From Akebia trifoliata (taxonomy: Eukaryota > Streptophyta > Magnoliopsida > Ranunculales > Lardizabalaceae), in assembly GCA_017979445.1 (NCBI GenBank), contig CM030715.1, forward strand, positions 33,291,756 to 33,355,755: DNA of 64,000 nt. The letters are read 5' to 3'. Positions within the stretch are counted from its first letter, which is position 1. Each line of letters begins with the position of its first letter. The position numbers were made by a program, and so were the translations under genes. The notes under the pieces are model-generated. The model saw only the letters and a program-made list of their open reading frames with translations. It was not told the origin of the DNA and made no database searches. Shown piece by piece: positions 1 through 11,310 of the stretch.

Positions 1-175
1 AATTCCCCTTAACTCTCCTGACGTCGTTGTGCATAGAACCATAGATTTTTTTTCTTGAGATACACAACTGCGAATCCCCATAAATGTGTATAGTTGTGCA
101 TCCCAAGGAAAAATCTATGGTTCAATGCATAACCACGTTAAGAGAATTTAGGGGGAGTTTGTCAAGGGGAGTCAT
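1..175. repeat. Fold-back (inverted-repeat) element, possibly cut by window edge
   Basis: The two halves are imperfect inverted copies: the arm around 31-72 (GTGCATAGAACCATAG) is mirrored at about 84-127 (CTATGGTTCAATGCAT). The outer parts (TTAACTCTCCTGACG near 8 and CGTTAAGAGAATTTAG near 134) also pair. There is no coding potential. It looks like a small non-autonomous DNA transposon, related in style to the fold-back elements near 761, 14490 and 50836. The superfamily is not determined. Confidence 0.5.
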
Positions 176-203
176 TTTATCATTATTATTATATATGCAT
201 ATA

Positions 204-398
204 GGGTCAAATTCGACAATCGACATTAGGGAGCCAACACATTTGTCTTATATGAATTAAAAGTTCTGGATTAGGTTGATTTTTTGTGAGGATGATATCT
301 ATGTTGAGAAGATCATCCTCGTAAGCACCTAGTCCAATCCAAAACTTTTAAGTCATATAGGACACATGTTGACTCCCTAAAGTTGGCCAAACCTAACT
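204..398. mobile_element. TA-targeting fold-back MITE, diverged single-hairpin copy
   Basis: It begins GGGTCAAATTCGACAATC after an AT-rich run. The centre carries the family hairpin GAGGATGAT..AGATCATCCTC (about 288-320), flanked by arms that pair around ATTAGGGAGCCAAC and GTTGACTCCCTAA. It is a diverged relative of the elements at 16195-20276. The right end is approximate. Confidence 0.6.
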
Positions 399-760
399 CA
401 TATGGTTATATAGTTACTAGTTTTAGATGAAACCTAATCAATCTGATTCAATTTATAAAATCACATAAGTAATATAAAATGTGAAGATTTCAATTAATTT
501 ATTGACAAAGTCTTGGAACAAAGACTTGAATTTAATTTTTGTCATCATCAAATTGCTATCTCATTTAAATTAGGTTTACTGATCACACGCACGTGTAATG
601 AACTACTTGATAAATTTTACAATTGTTATTATGTCTTTAGTTTCAATATGGTGAATGTTACAGGAGGTCTGATTGATTTGAGAAGACATGACTATGACTA
701 TAATAAGTAAGATGATAGACACTAAAAATTTCAAAAGAAATATAATATAAATAATGCTGA

Positions 761-916
761 AGTGACCTCAAGATTGTACCTCACATCGTACATCCTGACG
801 TGAAAGTTTATGGGAATCATAGATGGTTTTTGTCAAGATACGAGTAAAAAACATCTATAGTTCCTATCCACTTTCAGGTCAAGATGTGTAATGTGAAATA
901 CAATCATGAGGTCACT
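761..916. mobile_element. MITE with AGTGACCTCAAGATTGTA terminal inverted repeats
   Basis: The left end AGTGACCTCAAGATTGTA (761-778) is mirrored by TACAATCATGAGGTCACT (899-916). The arms continue inward almost to the centre, so the whole element can fold into one hairpin. A related copy lies at about 59938-60209. It has no ORF of its own. Confidence 0.65.
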
Positions 917-940
917 CCGCAAAACTCATATAATATATAA

Positions 941-1285
941 AGGTTAGTGTTCAACAATCAACATTAAAGAGCGAATGCCTTTATCTTATATGATTAAAAA
1001 AATTTAAATTGGACTGATTTTTTGTAAGGATGATTTCTATAATAAGGAGATCGTCCTTACAAAAAATCAGCCCAATCTAAAATTTCTAACCACATCAAAA
1101 GTGATTTACAAATTAACGGTACAAAAAAGACAATCTACAATTTCAAACCACTTTGATGGAAATTAGAAATTCAAATTTGAGTGATTTTTTGTGAGGATAA
1201 TCTCCTCCCATAAAGATTATCCTCATAGAATATCAATCAATCCAAAACTTTTAAGTTATGTAAAACAAAGGCGTTGTTCCGTAGA
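941..1285. mobile_element. TA-targeting fold-back MITE, diverged double-hairpin copy
   Basis: Two family hairpins are visible, at about 1008-1085 and 1160-1245. Each has a GGATGAT/ATCATCC-type stem and a GATTTTTTGT..ACAAAAAATC arm, and they are separated by the family spacer (CATCAAAAGTGATTTACAAA). It lies just after an AT-rich run. The ends are approximate. Confidence 0.55.
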
Positions 1286-2177
1286 ATGGGACCCAAATAT
1301 AAAATTTGTATACTTCAATTATTATGTTGAATTCTTACTATGTGTAAAGGGACACGACTAATCCAAACCCATCCAATGAGTTATAAGATTCAGAGACTAA
1401 AAGAGTGACCAAATGATATTTTGTGGATTGATTGAAAATGGGTTTTCATTAAAAAAAAAAATTATTTCTTGTTTTTCAAATGGAATGTTGAGGTTGAAGA
1501 GTAGAATTTTTGCCCTATTTGACTATTAATTTGTGAATCATTCATTCTTTCTTTTTTAATTTAATTGGGTGATCCCTTATTTGACTTTTTTTTTTTTTTG
1601 AAAAAATAGGACACTTTGATGATGGTGATCATATTACCATTATCCTAAAATAATCCAGTTTGCTTAGACTGAGATTCGAATGTTTGGCACACGTCCTAAC
1701 GAGTCTTGTCAGCGTGGTTATCTAATTCTAAAGTAGGAAACCAACAACATCAAAACCATCTTTAATAGATAGATTGCCCAAGTCTTAAATTATATACCAA
1801 ATGGTCGTTATTTTTGTATGATTTAAGTTTTTCACGTTTCCACCCAACATGACAAAGAAAACGTTTTTCTGACGAAACAGAGTCAAAAACCGTGGGCCGT
1901 GTGCGGTGGGCGGTGGGCGGTGTATGTGTAGCGCACAAGTGAGTGGATACAGAATCGCTAGACGCTAAGAACATGTTTGATTGCAGGGAAAATGTTTAGT
2001 TTGTTAGCAAATGATGTCCATACAAATTCTTTTTCACTCTTTGAGTACATCATGAAAAATCTTTTTGTACTCTTTCATTTAAATTGGGTCTTACAAATTG
2101 TTTTAGTAAATCTAACTTTACAATATCTTACCGAGAGTTGTTGAGCTCACCTTGTGGCATATAAAATTCTATGAATT

Positions 2178-2515
2178 TTTTTTGTCCTATGTGGGTTAAA
2201 AGTTTTGGATTGAACTGATTTTTGGTGAAGATGATCTCTATGATGAGGAGATCATTCTCACCAAAAATCAACTAATTTTAAAACTTCTAATCTCATGTTT
2301 ATGAGTTGAAGAATTGTGGACCGTCCACGTTTTGTAAACCACTTTTGATGAGGTTAAAAGTTTTGGATTGAACTGATTTTTGGTGAGGATGATCTCCTCA
2401 TCATAGAGATCATCCTCATAAAAAATCAACTCAATGAGGAGATCATCTTCACCAAAAATCAGCTCAATCCGAAACTTTTAGCCCACATAGGACAAAACAC
2501 GTTATAGATATATGC
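2178..2515. mobile_element. TA-targeting fold-back MITE, double-hairpin copy
   Basis: Two inverted hairpins with arms GGTTAAAAGTTTTGGATTGA are separated by the family spacer, which carries GTGGACCGTCCACG. The second hairpin contains an extra partial stem (about 2430-2475), so it is internally rearranged. A (TA)n(TG)n microsatellite follows at about 2536-2577. Confidence 0.6.
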
Positions 2516-2533
2516 GTACACAGATTCTGATCC

Positions 2534-2535
<2 letters not shown>

Positions 2536-2565
<30 letters not shown>

Positions 2566-2577
2566 GTGTGTGTGTGT
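2536..2577. repeat. (TA)n(TG)n microsatellite
   Basis: A run of TA repeats passes directly into TG repeats after one ATG interruption. It adjoins a fold-back element on each side. Confidence 0.9.
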
Positions 2578-2800
2578 CACAATCCCTTGATTTTTCTTAA
2601 GAATGACTTATGAAAAAAACATGTTATCCCAACTCTTTAAATGCAAAATCCAATGGTTGAGATTTATCCTTGGGATAAGTATCTCCAAGATTTGTGTTAT
2701 CAAGATACTCATAACTTTCAATCATTGGATTTTGTTTTTAAAGGGCTGAGATCATGTGTTATTTTCATGAGTCATTCTTAGGAGTCAACAGATCTCAACC
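2578..2800. repeat. Fold-back element
   Basis: The left part (TTGATTTTTCTTAAGAATGACT, CAACTCTTTAAATGCAAAATCCAATG) is mirrored by the right part (CATTGGATTTTGTTTTTAAAGGGCTG, AGTCATTCTTAGGAGTCAA). The sequence therefore forms one long imperfect hairpin. No coding signal is present. Confidence 0.55.
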
Positions 2801-3338
2801 CTATACATATACTTTAAAAAATCGTTTTCTCCCGTTAAATTTTAATTTTAAATTTAGGAATTTGCTATGAGTTAAATAGCTAACCATTTTCAAAACCTTG
2901 GACCAAAGTCCAAAAAGAAAATTGGATGTTTTTATATTACTATTTTAATTTTTTTCATGAAATCTAGCAGATTATGGTATTGGATTTGCCAATTTGGTAA
3001 TTTATTTGAGTTCAACAATCCAAGATTTGAAATCTTACTAAATTAGGAAGGCACGTGTTTCTCTTTTTCTGTAATAAAATTTAAATTAAAAAGGGGTATG
3101 AGTAAATGGGAATGTATCTAAAGGATTTATATGAAAGTTAAAATATTGATTAAAGGATTTTTGAAAATTATATGATAAAAAGAATGATATTTTTGTAGTT
3201 TAAAAAATTAACCAGATTATGGGGTCTTAGGTTGCAATTTTATTAGTTTTTAACCAAAATCACCCTAATTATATAGGTTAGATGTAAAAGTGTTGGTATT
3301 TATGAGATCCAAATTTTGGTTCCTTGTGGCAAAGAGTC

Positions 3339-3500
3339 GTGCTGGGGTGATGCAGTATTTACTGTGATTCTCACAATTCTGATGTGGATATGCATATATA
3401 ACCGTAGGTGGTTTTTACTTGTGTCGCGAGAAAACACATCATGGTTATGTGCACATCCACATCAGACTTGTGAGAATCGTAGTAAATACTTTTTGTCATT
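3339..3500. mobile_element. Fold-back element family D (TGCTGGGGTGA.. end), copy 1
   Basis: The arms at about 3354-3402 and 3443-3490 are inverted copies of each other (AGTATTTACTGTGATTCTCA paired with TGTGAGAATCGTAGTAAATACT). A second copy is at 50325-50490 and a half copy in reverse orientation at 15959-16021. Short ORFs across these elements are shadows of the palindrome. Confidence 0.65.
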
Positions 3501-3929
3501 TCAGCATATTCTTGTGGCAAATCATTTTCTTAGGGGAAGGGCATGAGAAGATTTGCCACACCAATCTGCAAATTATTTTTTCTTGCTTTTCATATTTATT
3601 TTGCTCTCAAACACTGTCAAATTTATATTTTCCACGACAAAGTATAATTTAGCTCAACAAAACAATAGTGATGGGCAATGTGGATAAATGCCATGTGGTC
3701 CCTAGTGTAAAAATAAAATATGTGTTATTTTGAATGGAAAAAGTAGAAGTAACTCCAAGAGGTAATAACTAAATGAAAATCGACTAAGATGGATTGGGCA
3801 TGTTCAACAAGGGCCAATTATAACTCCTATTAAAACTATTATTCAATTTGATTCAAAAGAGCTTGAATGGAGACAACAAATATTATCTCTCTCTCTCACA
3901 ATAACAAGACTTGGTTCTGTGGAATGGAG

Positions 3930-3990
3930 GAATATGATTCATTTAGCCAACGCCAAATCTTTAAAATGAAGCTTTGTTGTTATTGTCATC
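3930..3990 (+). pseudogene. Retroelement-like 3' coding scrap, copy 1
   Basis: This short stretch reads SVEWRNMIHLANAKSLK then stop, and it is repeated with changes at 4605-4670. The W-R-x-x-I-H-x-A-D-P pattern resembles C-terminal ends I recall from degenerate plant LINE reverse-transcriptase ORFs. That attribution is from memory and weak; the duplication itself is directly visible. Confidence 0.3.
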
Positions 3991-4129
3991 GTTGGTAGCT
4001 GATCATCATGAATGATTGTAATCATAATTGATTCAGTTGTTTTTTATTGACTTGTATCTAATGTTAAACCCAACTCAAATACTATGGCTTCCATGCAAGA
4101 GAACGTGTCTGCGACTCTACATGAAACTA

Positions 4130-4516
4130 CAGTTCATTCAAGTTTTCCCTTTCAATCCAATCTCTCTAAATGACCTGATTTTGCCAAGCTCTTCATCTTC
4201 TTTAGCTCCAATGCAGCCTTCGAACTCAAACCCTCGCTCATTTTCTAAGCTTAACACAGCCACTTTACCCTCATTGTGCCGGTCTAATTGCCTTCCCTAT
4301 CTTCACAACTTCTCTTCCTTTATCTTCTCCGCTTTCATCAAAACAGTTTCTAGAGAGGGCCTCTAGCAACTTCACACACCATTCGACACAGATGGTTGGA
4401 ATCCCCATAGCAATTTGATGCGTTACAGTGACCAAATACTGTGGGACATTAGTTCCTCGGCTACTCTTATTACTTTCTTCTCCATTGTTTGCAAGGCACT
4501 TCGAAATGTCTTCCAT
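4130..4516 (-). pseudogene. Frameshifted coding fragment of unknown family
   Basis: On the minus strand one frame reads from MEDISKCLANNGEE through VPQYLVTVTHQIAMGIP and ICVEWCVKLLEALSRNC to a stop at 4271. A second frame then continues with charged, protein-like sequence (VAVLSLENERGFEFEG, then AKEDEELGKIRSFREIG). A one-base frameshift would join them. A shorter related stretch occurs at about 6651-6790, in the ..CAACTTCACACA.. region. I do not recognise the family. The composition and the duplicate suggest a decayed coding sequence, and a real exon cannot be excluded. Confidence 0.35.
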
Positions 4517-4604
4517 AATTATTTTCTTTGAAAACCATTAGAAAATGTGCAATACAAACAATTGCGCTCCAAGAACACATTTTTAAGTTCTAGTGACGCA
4601 TCAA

Positions 4605-4670
4605 CATGGCTCTGGATAGAGTGGAATGGAGGAACGTGATTCATTTAGCTGACCCCAAATCTTTGGAATA
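4605..4670 (+). pseudogene. Retroelement-like 3' coding scrap, copy 2
   Basis: Reads MALDRVEWRNVIHLADPKSL plus Glu and stop. It is the better-preserved partner of the copy at 3930-3990. A LINE reverse-transcriptase tail is possible, but there is no surrounding RT domain to prove it. Confidence 0.3.
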
Positions 4671-7140
4671 AAGCTCTGATGATGATGACTGGCATCAATG
4701 TAAAATCTTCTACCTTACCTTGCCAAGCCAGGTACAATAGCAAGCCATCTTGTGTGTTCCACGGATCATAACTCATGATGAACTTACAAACCTTAGACAA
4801 AAGGAAATCTCGAGATCACTGACGATTATATTCCCAACTTTCCCATTGAACATCTCTTTTAGATGCTGTATTAGACCGTCCAATTCTCAGAGATGTTATA
4901 TTAATTAGAACATTCCCTATGATGACAAACTTTTCTAGTTGTCTTCAGGCCATAAAGATCAGCAAAACATCACAATCACTGCATCACATTACCAGAAACC
5001 CATCTGATAATTTATATTAGCTTTGATGTGTCCCAATTCCTCCTGCAACGCTTGTCACTGGCCTTTGTGCCACATAAAATTCACCAGGTCACCATGTAAA
5101 TGAGAAAGTCTCCACACCCACATCAAGAACTTAAACAATAAATATCAAACCAGCTTGCTTGGAGGACAATCATGCATCATATAGACCTGCAAAAAGGTAC
5201 AAAACGTGGACCATGCAACCAGGACAATCCATCATAAAAACTGCTGGATGCACTGCTGCCACAAACTACATTGGAACTCCCTGCTTTTGGGGTTATGTAG
5301 GAAGATAAGTCATCGTTCTCCTCCCACCCTCCAGTGTTCACATGGGATACATCCATAGGAACAAAAACTCTTCTTTTTTTTCTTTTTTCTTTTTTTTTTT
5401 GGTTTTAAGCCTCGTTTAAAATGTGTTTTAAAACTTCAACGATTAAAACAATAAATAAACCTCCATACATTTTTAATTCGTTTTTTTACGTTTTCACGTT
5501 TTAAACATGTTTTTAAAATAATAAAACCCCATTTTTTGTATGCCAATTATTTATTTTTATAACCTTATGGTTGTTTGTGATTTGATTCATAAATGTAGTT
5601 TAATATGAGATTTGATGATAATGTTTGATGTTATGATTTTTTAATAGTGTCCTATTCTGTTCAAAAGATTCTTTGGTGGTCAACTTTTTTAGCATCATAG
5701 AATGTATAATTTCGTGTGGAAACATGCTATCAGGCATAGATATTCAATGTTGTTGTTTTTTCCTCAAAAATATATTGGAACCTTAGATTAAATGTCTAAT
5801 GTAACATGTGTATTACATTTCTTTATAATATCTAATATATATATTATATTTATCATTTTTTCCTGTTTTGTTTTCATTTTTTTCCCATTTTTTCCGAAGT
5901 TTTCCCCTGCCTTTTTGAACCCGAATTCCGACTTGGTGACTATGGACCCATCCAAGGGGAATTTCATGATGGGAATCTTTTTTATCAACAAGTTCAATCC
6001 AGTTGATGATCATGACCACTGTGCTTTGTCTAGAATGTTCACTGCATATTCTAATCACCAGCAACACAGAAAGTTTTGTTAATCCCGACTGATTGTGAAT
6101 AGTTTTTGTTCAACAGATCTATTGTGATGGGCAAGTTGATGACCACCATGTACATGAACAATGAAGAACCTATAGCTTAGTGGAAGAGTGCCAGTCTTGT
6201 AAACTGAAGTTGATGACCATGTGTTCCTAATGTTAATATGAAGACCCTTCAAGGTACTTTGCAAGGAAAACAATTCAAGTTAAAGAATATATCTTATTCT
6301 ACTGCTAATCTTATGGCCATGGTTATTACTATCAGATGCCCTAGTGTTTTAAAAGTCTAGGCAATTTATTCCAAGACAATGTAATAAAAAATAAGTCTCT
6401 TGGCTATAGGGAACTTTGTGAAGACACACAGCTGAAAATATCAGATCAAGGAGATGAACAGTCCAATTTCGCACATTAGTAGACCAGCAAGGATGATCAA
6501 AATGCATAGAAATAGTAACAAAGAAGCAGATGATGGTGGTTGTATTGGGTACAATTGTTGTATTCTAATACTACGACCTTTTTGCACCAGAATATGTCTG
6601 ACTTGAACCTGAAATAACGGTCCATTCAAGTTTCAACTGATCTTTGAATGACCCGTTTCTTATTTTGTTTAAGCCAAACTTTTCATCAATTTTCCTTACC
6701 TGTTTCTCACTTGATCCGTGCCTTTATTTTCTCAGCTTTCATTGAAAGCATGTCAAGTGATACTTGAGCAACTTCACACAGTAACTGTCTTTTGATACAA
6801 TCTTCTCATTGTGGTTGGGTTCACACACTAACCATCTTTACCATTTTAGGGTTCTTGCATTTTGGTCTAAGCAATTTAAGAAATTTTTTTTTGAGAAGTT
6901 AAGCAATTTAAGAAATTAGGGAGAACTTTTTAGATGACTTCATGTTAAGGTGGGATTCCATGAGCTGTGAGGAGTTTTATTGGGGGTAGCATTTTCACCA
7001 TGTGGGGCATTCTCTTTAGTTATTTTGTGTATCTTGTTTATGTTTTCTTCGGCTGATCTTCTCAACCTCTGACATTGAAAATTGTTTTTTTCTTCTAATG
7101 AAATCTTTTTTGCCTATCAAAAACAAAAAGTATTCAGAAA
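4671..7140. other. No supported gene
   Basis: This is AT-rich sequence with only short ORFs. The stretch 5360-5560 is poly-T/TTTTAAA rich. The overlapping ORFs around 5790-6080 occur on both strands, are low-complexity, and do not resemble a protein family I know. Confidence 0.5.
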
Positions 7141-7142
7141 CA

Positions 7143-7262
7143 ATGCATGACCTCGAAGGGGCTTAGACCCATAGAGCAGTTGGTTTGACACATTGCAAAG
7201 CAACTTTGAGGTCGTGGGTTCAAGTCCAGCTTACCTATCCAAAAAAAAAATGCATGAACTCG
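7143..7262 (+). mobile_element. Minimal tRNA-derived SINE with target-site duplications, copy 1
   Basis: A pol III box A-like motif TAGAGCAGTTGG (7172-7183) and box B GGTTCAAGTCC (7217-7227) sit about 34 nt apart, in tRNA-like spacing. A short A tract follows (about 7240-7250). The element is bounded by ATGCATGACCTCG (7143-7155) and ATGCATGAACTCG (7250-7262), a 13-bp target-site duplication with one mismatch. A second copy lies on the minus strand at 28850-28967. This is a retroposed element and not a functional tRNA: there is no clear acceptor stem. Confidence 0.75.
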
Positions 7263-7599
7263 TAGAATCCAATATCAATAAAATTGTGACAGCTTTCATG
7301 AATGCAAAATAGAGAATACAAGTGATTACTTGGATTCAACTGGAATAAAGCCAGGGCATGGTCAATGTTAGATGAATGTGTGGGTCCAGCTCAAGAGGTA
7401 GGACCACATCACCTATGTTCTCCAATCACTCCCGTTATGAAGTGGAGAGAGTTAGAGACTTCGAGCCTACTACATTCCCCATATTGATTACCTTGTCAAT
7501 CTTTGGGTGTGGTCGAATCTTTATTCTCTCGTCGGAACAAATACAAAATAAATTTTAGGTTCTCTTGTATTCTCCATTGTTTCAGAAGAAGATAAGAAG

Positions 7600-7900
7600 A
7601 AAGGTCTTAGTCCAAGTTGAACTCCCTTAAAAAGCTTGCAAATGTGTTTTCTCCATGCTTTCGACACTAGAAAGGGGTTATTTTTGAAGAGTTACAAAGT
7701 GAGAAGGCACTTCAGTTAGGGTACTTGGTTTGGTCATAATGAAGTTTTCTTCTAATGAGTCTCAGTCTGGAGAAGTTGTATCTTTGTTTGTGTAATAGTG
7801 GATTGGCATTATGCACCATGTTTTTCTACATCACATTAATGGATTTTCCACGTAAGTTCATGATCTTCTTGTGTATATGATTGATTGTTTATTGTGTTCT
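7600..7900 (+). repeat. Possible LTR relic
   Basis: The stretch ends with GGATTTTCCACGTAAGTTC followed by a T-rich run. This resembles the R/U5 end of some plant Copia LTRs, a resemblance recalled from general knowledge. A similar motif (ACGTAAATCCTTGTGTG) is found near 52458. The boundaries are not resolved. Confidence 0.25.
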
Positions 7901-8167
7901 CAATTCAAAAAGAACCACATAGCCGTGTTTCCCCAATAATCAACTTGGACGCAAATTCATACAACTTCTTGAATTGGCTTAATTAACAATAAAACACAAA
8001 TTTTCAAGGAATTGAACTCTAAAGAAAAATTCTTGTTACACAAAATGCACGAATCAGTGGAACACAATGTCAGAAAATCGCAACAGGCACAACACTCTCC
8101 ATTCAAAACTAAACCATAACCAACTCAATAACACAACAATAGAGGGAAAGACACACGAGCAAAGACG

Positions 8168-9562
8168 TCATGAGACATACAAAACGCCACAACGATAGAA
8201 TACAAGGCTTGATGAAGTAACAATTGCCCAAACAAAGACAACCCACCAAGCCATAAACAATGCCACTTCTTTTACAAATGCAGAACAAGGCACAAAACTG
8301 CATACAAATGGAACAGTCCCAAGTAAGTTACCTTCAATCAGAGATAAGCCGAGAAATATAAGTATCAATGCCGCTGGTGCAAAAAACTGCAAAACTACCA
8401 AACACAAGTAGTAATTATGCAAGAAGATCTTCGCTCTACTGAAATCCAAGTCCGGAACCTTACTAGCATGCAACCTTTGGTACCAACATAACACCGCTTC
8501 ATCTAAATACATTTGCAAGTTTGGGCGCAAAGAGACAATCTGTGAGATACCCGAAACCAACAAACACAAAAGCCTAAGTTTTACAAACTCCAATTGCGCC
8601 ATCCCCATATTCCCCGCCAACTTCTCATTAATACCATTAGTATCGAAATTTCTCTTCTTAATGAAAATTTCCACTATGGGTTTGATCCAAAGCAAAGATG
8701 TGAACACCACCACCAAGAAATTAATATAAAGAAGCAGTCGAGCAAACCATCCGCAAGAAATTATTGATAAATTCCATCGAAGCTGATCCGTTCCAAGCCA
8801 AAATGTGCGAGCACTCTTCGTCGCTGGCATGAAGAGAAAACCCGTAAGACAACCCGCAAAAAGGGCAATAAAAACCTTTCCGAACCCATCAACGGAAACG
8901 AAATCGAAGTCAAATACATAAGGGGACAACAACGAAACAATCAGAAAAACTAAAAGAAACCCCAAAATCCCCACAATGATACTGAGCTGCTTTTCGGACC
9001 TCTTCGATGCAGTTATCTCAAAAGACAGCTTAGAAATCGAAACAAACACCTTGCAAATAGCAATAAACCCTAATAGAATCGGAATTACAGACCCATTAAT
9101 AAAAATTCCAGAATTCTCTGGTATGGGAAAGAAATAACAAAGCAAAAGAGATGAAATTGCCACTAAACAGCAAACGAAAGCGTCACGATAATCTGTGAAG
9201 TAGAGCCGTGATTGAATATGGTTATCTACGAGTTGTAATCTGAAGATCTGAGCATTGTTTTCGTCGAACTCGAATTTCTCTTTCGATCGATTCCTCTTCT
9301 TTGGTTCTGTGTTTGATGATGAGGAGAGGTTTTGGTAACCCTCGATTCCTGAATCTGATGATTCGGTGCTTTCGGGCCTACGAATCGCTGCTCTGATACC
9401 AGATTGAGACCTGTCGTTGCCTACGTTTTCTGGGAGTATATAAGTGAAGAGACCTTCAAGGAATCTGATTGGAACCCTAAGAATGGTGAGGATGAAAGTT
9501 ACAGAGAGAGGGAGTGCAATGTGAAATATTAGATTCTTGTAGGGGGCGAAAATAGATAACAT
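8168..9562 (-). CDS. TMEM161-family multi-pass membrane protein (plant)
   Basis: A single uninterrupted ORF of 464 residues starts at MLSIFAPYKN. At least eight hydrophobic segments are visible: residues ~10-40, two between ~125 and 185, then ~190-215, ~225-245, ~265-295, ~325-345, ~385-410 and the C-terminal ~430-460. A charged cytosol-like stretch lies between (about 45-110, with KKRNRSKEKFEFDENNAQ). Several blocks align by eye with animal TMEM161A/B: GCLTGFLFMPA, INFLVVVFTSLLWIKPI, SLRPNLQMYLDEA, YYLCLVVLQFFAPAAL and a C-terminal WW segment. The family role in plants is not established; a conserved integral membrane protein is all that can be said. The gene is intronless. The 5' flank (minus strand, 9563-9745) contains a GA-rich run that could be 5' UTR. 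Confidence 0.85.
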   Translation of the reverse strand: MLSIFAPYKNLIFHIALPLSVTFILTILRVPIRFLEGLFTYILPENVGNDRSQSGIRAAIRRPESTESSDSGIEGYQNLSSSSNTEPKKRNRSKEKFEFDENNAQIFRLQLVDNHIQSRLYFTDYRDAFVCCLVAISSLLLCYFFPIPENSGIFINGSVIPILLGFIAICKVFVSISKLSFEITASKRSEKQLSIIVGILGFLLVFLIVSLLSPYVFDFDFVSVDGFGKVFIALFAGCLTGFLFMPATKSARTFWLGTDQLRWNLSIISCGWFARLLLYINFLVVVFTSLLWIKPIVEIFIKKRNFDTNGINEKLAGNMGMAQLEFVKLRLLCLLVSGISQIVSLRPNLQMYLDEAVLCWYQRLHASKVPDLDFSRAKIFLHNYYLCLVVLQFFAPAALILIFLGLSLIEGNLLGTVPFVCSFVPCSAFVKEVALFMAWWVVFVWAIVTSSSLVFYRCGVLYVS

Positions 9563-9820
9563 GATTGATGAATTTTGGGTATCAACCGTGAAAAATCAGA
9601 ATCATTTTTTTTTTTATAGAAGGGAGGATTTGGGATTATTGCTATCTGTTTTGCCCTAGAGAGAGAGAGAGAGAGTTTGTGAGCTCTCCTCAGATACTGA
9701 GAGCTAAACTGATCTGAGATCTCAACGTAGGTTTTGAGAAACAATTACTAGATTTGCCCCTAAAGTTCTCATTAATCACGATTCGGGAAAGAAACGGATC
9801 GGGTGGAGTCCGGTAAATAT

Positions 9821-10254
9821 GGGTAGGGCTGGCAACGGATCAGTTCGGTACATGATCACTGCCACTCCAATACCGATCCGAATTTTTTTTAATTGTATCA
9901 ATTAATATGTGAACCGAATCCTATCCGTTTCATTTCATCCTTAATCTGAAACCGATCCGAACATATGCCTTATTTTCAAATTATCAATGTTCAATATTTA
10001 AAAAATAAAAAAAAATTCCTACTCCAAATATAGAGGAAAATCAAAAGGACTAAAATGTTTTATCTATATATATTTATATGAAATTAAGAAAAAAAAATTA
10101 TTGAAATATGTTCAGATTAGATTGGGGTATATCCGAATCCAATGCGAAATTATGTCAGATCTAAGATTTCAATCTGAAAATCCAATTTTTCATGTTTTTT
10201 AGGATCGGATAGGTTCGGACATCGGGTATATTTCGAATCATTGTCAACTCTAAT
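9821..10254. mobile_element. Possible hAT-like non-autonomous element (TAGGGCTGGCAAC end)
   Basis: It begins TAGGGCTGGCAACGGATC and ends near GTCAACTCTA, so the ends are imperfect inverted repeats. The interior is a degenerate CGGATC/GATCCG-rich sequence. TAGGGCTGGCAA-type termini are common on plant hAT-derived elements (family knowledge). I could not find a convincing 8-bp target duplication, so the ends are tentative. Confidence 0.35.
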
Positions 10255-11310
10255 TAGAGGTCCGACTTGGTTTAGTTTGATATGGTTTGGTTTGATATGA
10301 TTTGGTTTGGTATTAGGTTAAGAAATGTAGTGCTAACCAATTTGAATCTTGGTTCAGGGCTGGTATAGAATAGAACTAAATCCAGAATCGTCCCCTTATA
10401 AAATAAATAATTATAAGAAATATTATTTTGGATTGGAGTAAGAAGGAAGGTGGTTTCATCAAAATATATGTTGTTTGGAAAGTAGGTTTAACCAAGAATA
10501 GAAACGAATCGAACTGATTTTAAATCAATTTTGCTTGATTTGATTCTATGGTCAATTTGGTCTGGCTCTAGTTCTTATTTAGTACAACCGACCAAAATCA
10601 ATCGGTTTCAATTTAGCACCAAACCGTACCAAGTTGCACCCATATATATTCCCCTAATAATGGTATGTTCTTTAAAGGGTGATTACGATATACCCCTCCA
10701 CATTTCGATCAATATTAAATATTTTTTATAGGCATTATAACATGTCACCCAAATGAGTTATGATTTGAAGCACAATGTTACAGATACTGCTATGTTGGCA
10801 AATTGAGGATTTAGAATATTGACCTATGTCTTCTACTAGATACTAATAAAAATAACCTCAATACCCCCATCTTCAGCCTCTAAGTTGATAAAGCCTTTGA
10901 GATTCTATCTCCTTCAAACCTGAAGAACAAAATTGGATTTTTAGATGTGTAAAAAAGGTGAATTTTTAGATAGAAAAAACAAGGATTACTAGAAGACATT
11001 GATGATATTAAAAATAGTTTATTATAGAGACTAACAAGATGAATATGATAGATTGTAAAGGGAAGTTCTCAATCTTTAAATTCCATTACATTCAATCTTC
11101 AAACCTCAAGAATAAGATAGAATTTTGGGTAGAAAAATTGAATTTTTTTACTGGACAAGAGATGGATTAAGTACTTTGTTTTGAACAAAAAATTACAGTA
11201 AAATTTAGCAACTTGTTGGTAATAGATTTTTCAAGAGAAAATAGAGGGGATTTTGGCTAGAGGTTGAAGATAAGAACATTTAAACTATTTAAATTAGTCC
11301 CTTATAAAAG

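Noticed and set aside
5792..6082. Overlapping ORFs on both strands of 60-96 residues
   Set aside because: T-rich low-complexity translation (poly Phe/Ile) with no splice context or recognisable domain.
7160..7240. Functional tRNA gene
   Set aside because: Boxes A and B are present, but no closed cloverleaf or acceptor stem forms, and target duplications with an A tail show retroposition.
9529..9744. 71-residue minus-strand ORF just upstream of the TMEM161 gene
   Set aside because: It overlaps the start of the main gene in another frame and includes a (GA)n-derived Leu/Ser run. It is more likely the 5' UTR.
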